7,611 nucleotides of DNA from Allosphingosinicella sp. (GTDB taxonomy: Bacteria; Pseudomonadota; Alphaproteobacteria; Sphingomonadales; Sphingomonadaceae). The stretch lies in assembly GCA_030146745.1 (NCBI GenBank), contig JASLBD010000041.1:1-7611 (forward strand), in the 5' to 3' direction. This document shows positions 4,358 through 7,611 of the stretch, in pieces. The first letter of the stretch is position 1, and each line of letters starts with the position of its first letter. Position numbers and translations under genes: made by a program. The notes beneath the pieces are model-generated. The model searched no databases, was not told the origin of the DNA, and saw only the letters and a program-made list of their open reading frames with translations.

Positions 4358-5272
4358 CTACCCCGCGATCCCCGCGTCGCGCTTGGCCTCGTCGCTCTTC
4401 GCCATATTCTCCGGATCGAGCGGACCCGTCTCCCGCACCCGGCGGCTGGCGCCGCCGTGCCAGATGTTCTGATAGGCGAGATAGGAGAGGATTGTGGCGA
4501 AGAGCAGGAAGATCAGCACCGCCCAGCCCGCGGCCTTGCGGTTCTCGAGCTTGGGCTCGGCCGTCCAGGCCAGGAAGGCGCTGACGTCCTTCGCCATCTG
4601 GTCGGCGCTCGGGTTGGTGCCGTCGGCATAGCCGACCTGCCCGTCGCGAAGCGGCGGCGGCATGGCGATGTTGAGGTTCGGGAAATAGGGGTTGAAATAG
4701 GTCCCCTCGCCCGGCCGCGAATCCTCGGGCAGGTCGGCGGGCGGGTTGCGATAGCCGGTCAGGAGCGAGGCGATGTAGGCGGGGCCGCCGTGGCGGGCCT
4801 TGGTGATCAGCGACAGGTCCGGCGGAAGCGCGTTGCGGTTGGCGGCGCGGGCGGCGACCTCGTTGGGATAGGGATCGGGGAATTTGTCGGCCGGGAGCGC
4901 CTTGCGGGTGCTCGCCTCGCCGGTCTTCGGATCGACCGAGGGTACCTGGATCTGCCACTGGTCGGCGATCGCCTTGACCTCCTCCTCGCCGTAGCCGAGG
5001 TCCTCGAGGTTGCGGAAGGCGACGAAATTGAGGCCGTGGCAGGAAGCGCAGACCTCCTTGTAGACTTGGAAGCCGCGCTGGAGCTGCTGCCGGTCATATT
5101 TGCCGAAGGGCCCGTCGAAGGAGAAGGCGACGTCGCGCGGCTCGATGTGGAAGCGGTGCTCGACGCTCTCTTCATGCTCTTCGGTGACATAGGCGTAGAC
5201 GCCCCAGCCGAGCGAAACGCTGGCGACCAGCACGAAGCCGAGGCCGATGAGGATGCCGAGCAGGCGGACCAT
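4358..5272 (-). CDS. petC: Cytochrome c1, haem c subunit of the bc1 complex
   Basis: 304 residues. Cytochrome c1 takes electrons from the Rieske protein and passes them to a soluble or membrane cytochrome c on the periplasmic side. The haem-binding motif CASCH is at 75-79 (C75 and C78 thioether bonds, H79 axial ligand), and the second ligand is M204 in NIAMPPPL. An N-terminal hydrophobic segment (3-29) serves as Sec signal. A C-terminal helix (about 248-267, WAVLIFLLFATILSYLAYQ) anchors the protein in the membrane. ATG at 5272 follows the petB stop by 14 bases, and AAGGGA overlapping that stop codon serves as ribosome binding site, so translation is coupled within the operon. The C-terminal tail of about 30 residues is hydrophilic and slightly longer than the minimal family form. 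Cytochrome c1 is a separate gene rather than fused to cytochrome b. Confidence 0.97.
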   Translation of the reverse strand: MVRLLGILIGLGFVLVASVSLGWGVYAYVTEEHEESVEHRFHIEPRDVAFSFDGPFGKYDRQQLQRGFQVYKEVCASCHGLNFVAFRNLEDLGYGEEEVKAIADQWQIQVPSVDPKTGEASTRKALPADKFPDPYPNEVAARAANRNALPPDLSLITKARHGGPAYIASLLTGYRNPPADLPEDSRPGEGTYFNPYFPNLNIAMPPPLRDGQVGYADGTNPSADQMAKDVSAFLAWTAEPKLENRKAAGWAVLIFLLFATILSYLAYQNIWHGGASRRVRETGPLDPENMAKSDEAKRDAGIAG

Positions 5273-5286
5273 GTGTCGTCTTTCCC

Positions 5287-6594
5287 TTATTCAGCCGCGG
5301 TGGCCGGCCGGACTCCGGAAAGGTCCGCGGGCGCCGCCTCGCGATCTTCCCCGTGTAGCACGCTTTCCGAGATGGAATTGGGCAGCGGCAAAGTCCGTTC
5401 GGTCCAGCTCAGGATGGGCAGGATGATGAGGAAATGGGCGAAGTAATAGATGGTCGCGACCTGGCTGATCATCACATAGGGCTCTTCCGCCGGAAGGCCG
5501 CCGCACCAGCCGAGCACGACGATGTCCGCCATCAGTATCCAGAAGAACTGACGGAAGCGCGGCCGGTAATTGCCCGAGCGGACCGGCGAGGGATCGAGCC
5601 AGGGCAGGAAGAACAGGAGGACGATCGCCCCGAACATGGCGAGCACGCCCCACAGTTTCGCGTCCAGGATGAAGTCCACCGTGAAGGCGCGAAGGATCGC
5701 GTAGAATGGCCAGAAATACCATTCCGGAACGATGTGCGCCGGAGTCGAGAGCGGGTTGGCGGGGATGTAATTGTCGGCATGGCCGAGATAGTTGGGCGCG
5801 AAGAAGGTCACCGCCGCCAGCAGGATCAGGAAGACGCCGAGGCCGAAGCCGTCCTTGGCGGTGTAATAAGGGTGGAAGGGCAAAGTGTCCTGCGGACCCT
5901 TGACGTCGACTCCCGTGGGGTTGCCCGAGCCCGGAATGTGAAGCGCCCAGATGTGGAGGATGATCACCCCCGCGATCACGAACGGCAGCAGATAATGGAG
6001 CGAGAAGAAGCGGTTCAGGGTCGCCTGGTCCGGCGCGAAGCCGCCGAGCAGCCAGGTCTGGATCGGCTCGCCGACCAGCGGGATCGCTCCGAACAGGCCG
6101 GTGATCACCTTGGCGCCCCAGAAGCTCATCTGCCCCCAGGGAAGCACGTAGCCCATGAAGGCGGTCGCCATCATCAGCAGCAGGATGACGAGCCCGAGCA
6201 TCCAGACCAGCTCGCGCGGCGCCTTGTAGGAGCCGTAATAGAGGCCGCGGAAGATGTGGATGTAGGTGACGATGAAGAAGAAGCTGGCGCCGTTGGCGTG
6301 AAGGTAGCGAAGCAGCCAGCCCTGGTTGACGTCGCGCATGATGTGCTCGACCGACTGGAAGGCCATGGCGTCCGCGGGCACGTAATGCATCGCCAGGACG
6401 ATGCCCGTCACGATCTGGATGACCAGGGCGATCCCGGCCAGAACCCCGAAGTTCCAGAAGTAATTGAGGTTGCGCGGCACCGGATAGCCGCCGCCCACCG
6501 CCCCGTAGACCAGGCGCGGAAGCGGCAGGCGCTGGTCGATCCAGCGCATGAAGCCGCTCTTGGGACGATATTCCTCTGCCCAGGGGAAGCTCAT
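5287..6594 (-). CDS. petB: Cytochrome b, quinol-oxidising membrane subunit of the bc1 complex
   Basis: 435 residues, the normal length for an alphaproteobacterial cytochrome b with eight membrane helices. The four haem ligands are present in two pairs, each 14 residues apart: H99 and H113 (helix B), H200 and H214 (helix D). The quinol site motif PEWY is at 290-293. [16 protein letters not shown] at 35-50 is the conserved entry to helix A. The protein oxidises ubiquinol at the outer (Qo) site and reduces quinone at the inner (Qi) site, driving proton transfer. ATG at 6594 is separated from the petA stop by a single base, so the genes are translationally coupled. The last 30 residues are a hydrophilic Ala-rich tail. 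No sign of truncation or horizontal transfer; codon use matches the neighbours. Confidence 0.98.
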   Translation of the reverse strand: MSFPWAEEYRPKSGFMRWIDQRLPLPRLVYGAVGGGYPVPRNLNYFWNFGVLAGIALVIQIVTGIVLAMHYVPADAMAFQSVEHIMRDVNQGWLLRYLHANGASFFFIVTYIHIFRGLYYGSYKAPRELVWMLGLVILLLMMATAFMGYVLPWGQMSFWGAKVITGLFGAIPLVGEPIQTWLLGGFAPDQATLNRFFSLHYLLPFVIAGVIILHIWALHIPGSGNPTGVDVKGPQDTLPFHPYYTAKDGFGLGVFLILLAAVTFFAPNYLGHADNYIPANPLSTPAHIVPEWYFWPFYAILRAFTVDFILDAKLWGVLAMFGAIVLLFFLPWLDPSPVRSGNYRPRFRQFFWILMADIVVLGWCGGLPAEEPYVMISQVATIYYFAHFLIILPILSWTERTLPLPNSISESVLHGEDREAAPADLSGVRPATAAE

Positions 6595-6595
6595 C

Positions 6596-7171
6596 TTATG
6601 CCTCCTCGCCGACGGTCACGACGGTATCGGACGTGAATGCATAGGCCGGCACCTCGAGATTCTTGGGGGCCGGGCCTTTGCGGATGCGGCCGGCGACGTC
6701 GTAATGCGAGCCGTGGCACGGGCAGAAATAGCCGCCATATTCGCCCTTGTTCTCGCCTTCCGCCACGCCCAGCGGGACGCAGCCGAGATGGGTACACACG
6801 CCCATGGTGATCAGCCATTGCGGCTTGCCCTCGGCGGTCCGCTCGGCGAGCGACTGCGGGTCGCGAAGGTCGCCCGGCATCTGCATTCCCGCCGCGATCT
6901 CGGGCGGGGTCAGGTGGCGGATGAAGAGCGGCTGCTTGCGGAAGATGGTCTTGATCGCCTGGCCGGGCTGGATCGCCGACAGGTCGATCTCGATCGACGC
7001 CAGGGCGAGCACGTCTGCCGACGGGTTCATCTGATTGACCAGCGGGTAGAGCGTGACCGCCGCGCCGACTCCGGCGACGCTCACCGCCGCGATGTTGATG
7101 AAGTCGCGCCTGCGCATGCCCTCGTCGGGGCCCGCGGCCAGCGTTTCATCGCTGTGTTCAACCGTCGCCAT
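6596..7171 (-). CDS. petA: Rieske iron-sulfur protein of the bc1 complex
   Basis: 191 residues. The [2Fe-2S] motifs are complete: CTHLGC with C126 and H128 as ligands, and CPCHGSHYD with C150 and H153; C131 and C152 would form the stabilising disulfide. The N-terminus has a twin-arginine motif, RRDFI at 21-25, followed by a hydrophobic segment (27-44) that stays as membrane anchor, typical of Rieske proteins exported by Tat after cluster insertion. The ATG at 7171 is chosen over an in-frame ATG at 7303 because it gives the usual family length, GAAGGA lies just upstream, and the extra 44 residues of the long form are of low complexity and match no Rieske feature. It is the first gene of the petA-petB-petC operon. 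The protein moves electrons from quinol at the Qo site to cytochrome c1. Confidence 0.97.
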   Translation of the reverse strand: MATVEHSDETLAAGPDEGMRRRDFINIAAVSVAGVGAAVTLYPLVNQMNPSADVLALASIEIDLSAIQPGQAIKTIFRKQPLFIRHLTPPEIAAGMQMPGDLRDPQSLAERTAEGKPQWLITMGVCTHLGCVPLGVAEGENKGEYGGYFCPCHGSHYDVAGRIRKGPAPKNLEVPAYAFTSDTVVTVGEEA

Positions 7172-7203
7172 AATGTCCTTCAGCGCTTCGAACAGGGATG
7201 CAC

Positions 7204-7256
7204 GGGGAGGAAGTGCCCGCGCAGCGCCGCGCCGAAGGGAGGACGAGAGCCTCCCC
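7204..7256 (-). other. Alternative pairing segments in the petA leader
   Basis: In the pet transcript GGGGAGG (7256-7250) can pair with CCTCCC at 7242-7237 (6-bp stem, 7-base loop) or with CCTCCCC at 7210-7204 (7-bp stem), but not with both. This is the form of a leader switch, but short GC-rich matches arise easily in GC-rich DNA, so no function is claimed. Confidence 0.25.
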
Positions 7257-7273
7257 CGAGCGGCTTGGCGCGC

Positions 7274-7303
7274 CTGATAGACGCGTGGGCGAGTGTTTGC
7301 CAA
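7274..7303 (-). promoter_or_regulatory. Possible housekeeping promoter of the pet operon
   Basis: Minus-strand TTGGCA (7303-7298) is one base off the -35 consensus TTGACA, and after 18 bases TATCAG (7279-7274) matches TATAAT at four of six positions. Transcription would start near 7267, leaving a leader of about 95 bases before petA. The match is moderate and the region is GC-rich, so this is a candidate only. Confidence 0.35.
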
Positions 7304-7318
7304 CCGTCATTTTGTATT

Positions 7319-7360
7319 CTCCCCGAGCTTGCTCGGGGAGGGGGACCGCGCGACGCGCGG
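7319..7360. repeat. Double-hairpin palindromic repeat upstream of pet
   Basis: CTCCCCGAGC (7319-7328) and GCTCGGGGAG (7331-7340) pair over 10 bp around TT. A second stem, CCGCGC (7346-7351) with GCGCGG (7355-7360), follows after a short G-rich linker. This TCCCCGAGC-TTGCTCGGGGA type is a common intergenic repeat in alphaproteobacteria. It lies just upstream of the proposed pet promoter. Confidence 0.65.
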
Positions 7361-7439
7361 TGGAGGGGAAATGGAGGCGGCGACGCGCGTGAGGCGAGGC
7401 TCTTTGCCGGCTGGGCCGTGTGGCTGCGACGGCTGATCT

Positions 7440-7527
7440 GTCATTCCGGGCTTGATCCGGAATCCATCTTCCTTTCGTGACTTTGGCGAGTTGGAGAAGG
7501 TGGATCCCGGATCAAGTCCGGGATGAC
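7440..7527. repeat. Inverted repeat of the GTCATTCCGGG...CCGGGATGAC family
   Basis: The arm at 7440-7465 and the arm at 7502-7527 are complementary over 26 bp with three mismatches, each of which would be a G-U wobble in one RNA strand. It is a widespread alphaproteobacterial repeat. It shares the TCATT...AATCC...GGAT...ATGA plan with the elements at 2221-2287 and 2831-2908. Confidence 0.75.
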
Positions 7528-7611
7528 GGCTTTTTGCCGCGCGATATCAGAGCGGGAAAGCGTGACCGTGGAAGCGGTTCTTCGATAAGGGCGCTGGCGT
7601 TTAATCGATTT
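7528..7611. other. Right-edge intergenic sequence without visible gene
   Basis: I see no supportable coding start, RNA gene or clear promoter here. It probably belongs to the upstream region of a gene beyond the window. Together with the repeats at 7319-7360 and 7440-7527 and the pet leader, it makes 440 bases without a gene upstream of petA. Confidence 0.5.

Noticed and set aside
3345..4958. 537-codon minus-strand open frame spanning petC, apt and the lipoprotein gene in another frame
   Set aside because: Arg/Pro/Ala-rich product crosses two real genes and the repeat at 3647-3736; no recognisable motif.
3680..5446. 588-codon open frame on the plus strand opposite apt and petC
   Set aside because: Composition is typical of an antisense shadow, and both opposite genes are clearly real.
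5434..6636. 400-codon open frame on the plus strand opposite petB
   Set aside because: Product is low-complexity, charge-rich sequence without domain features; petB on the other strand has complete haem ligands. Such antisense frames are expected in GC-rich DNA.
7172..7303. N-terminal extension of the Rieske protein from an ATG at 7303
   Set aside because: Would put 44 low-complexity residues before the twin-arginine signal and overlap the proposed -35 element; family length fits the start at 7171.
6548..7480. 310-codon plus-strand frame opposite petA and its leader
   Set aside because: Antisense shadow of the Rieske gene; ends by translating palindromic repeats.

Overview
The window looks like a GC-rich alphaproteobacterial chromosome, most likely Sphingomonadales. 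This rests on the separate petA-petB-petC genes of a three-subunit cytochrome bc1 core followed by apt, a Tat-dependent Rieske protein, and several palindromic intergenic repeats of the type common in that group. The taxon is inferred from gene order and composition, not from a database match. I see no phage, transposase, CRISPR array, tRNA or rRNA.

Layout from left to right. Positions 1-1549 (minus strand) hold an envelope operon: a predicted lipoprotein of unknown function, overlapping by 4 bp the GTG start of an M48-family zinc metallopeptidase that runs off the left edge. A perfect EcfG-type (general stress sigma factor) promoter, GGAAC-N16-CGTT, precedes the operon. Positions 1550-1808 hold palindromic repeats. 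Positions 1809-2063 (minus) encode an 84-residue zinc-ribbon protein. Positions 2064-2369 are a divergent intergenic region. Positions 2370-2819 (plus) encode a MaoC-like hot-dog dehydratase, the only plus-strand gene. It converges on a minus-strand lipoprotein gene (2909-3547) whose C-terminal half is built of charged heptad and 11-residue repeats; the gap is filled by one inverted repeat. That lipoprotein gene also has a near-consensus EcfG promoter and a terminator-like hairpin in its leader.

Positions 3737-7171 (minus) form the respiratory block petA (Rieske), petB (cytochrome b), petC (cytochrome c1) and then apt (adenine phosphoribosyltransferase). The three pet genes make the quinol:cytochrome c oxidoreductase of the inner membrane; all haem and iron-sulfur ligands are present. 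The apt GTG start lies inside one arm of a 20-bp inverted repeat, which could mask it in the mRNA. Positions 7172-7611 hold the probable pet promoter and leader plus two more palindromic repeats.

The respiratory genes are ordinary. The parts most worth following are the two EcfG-type promoters in front of two unrelated lipoprotein genes (one coupled to a protease), the hairpin over the apt start, and the placement of different palindromic repeats right at gene 3' ends.
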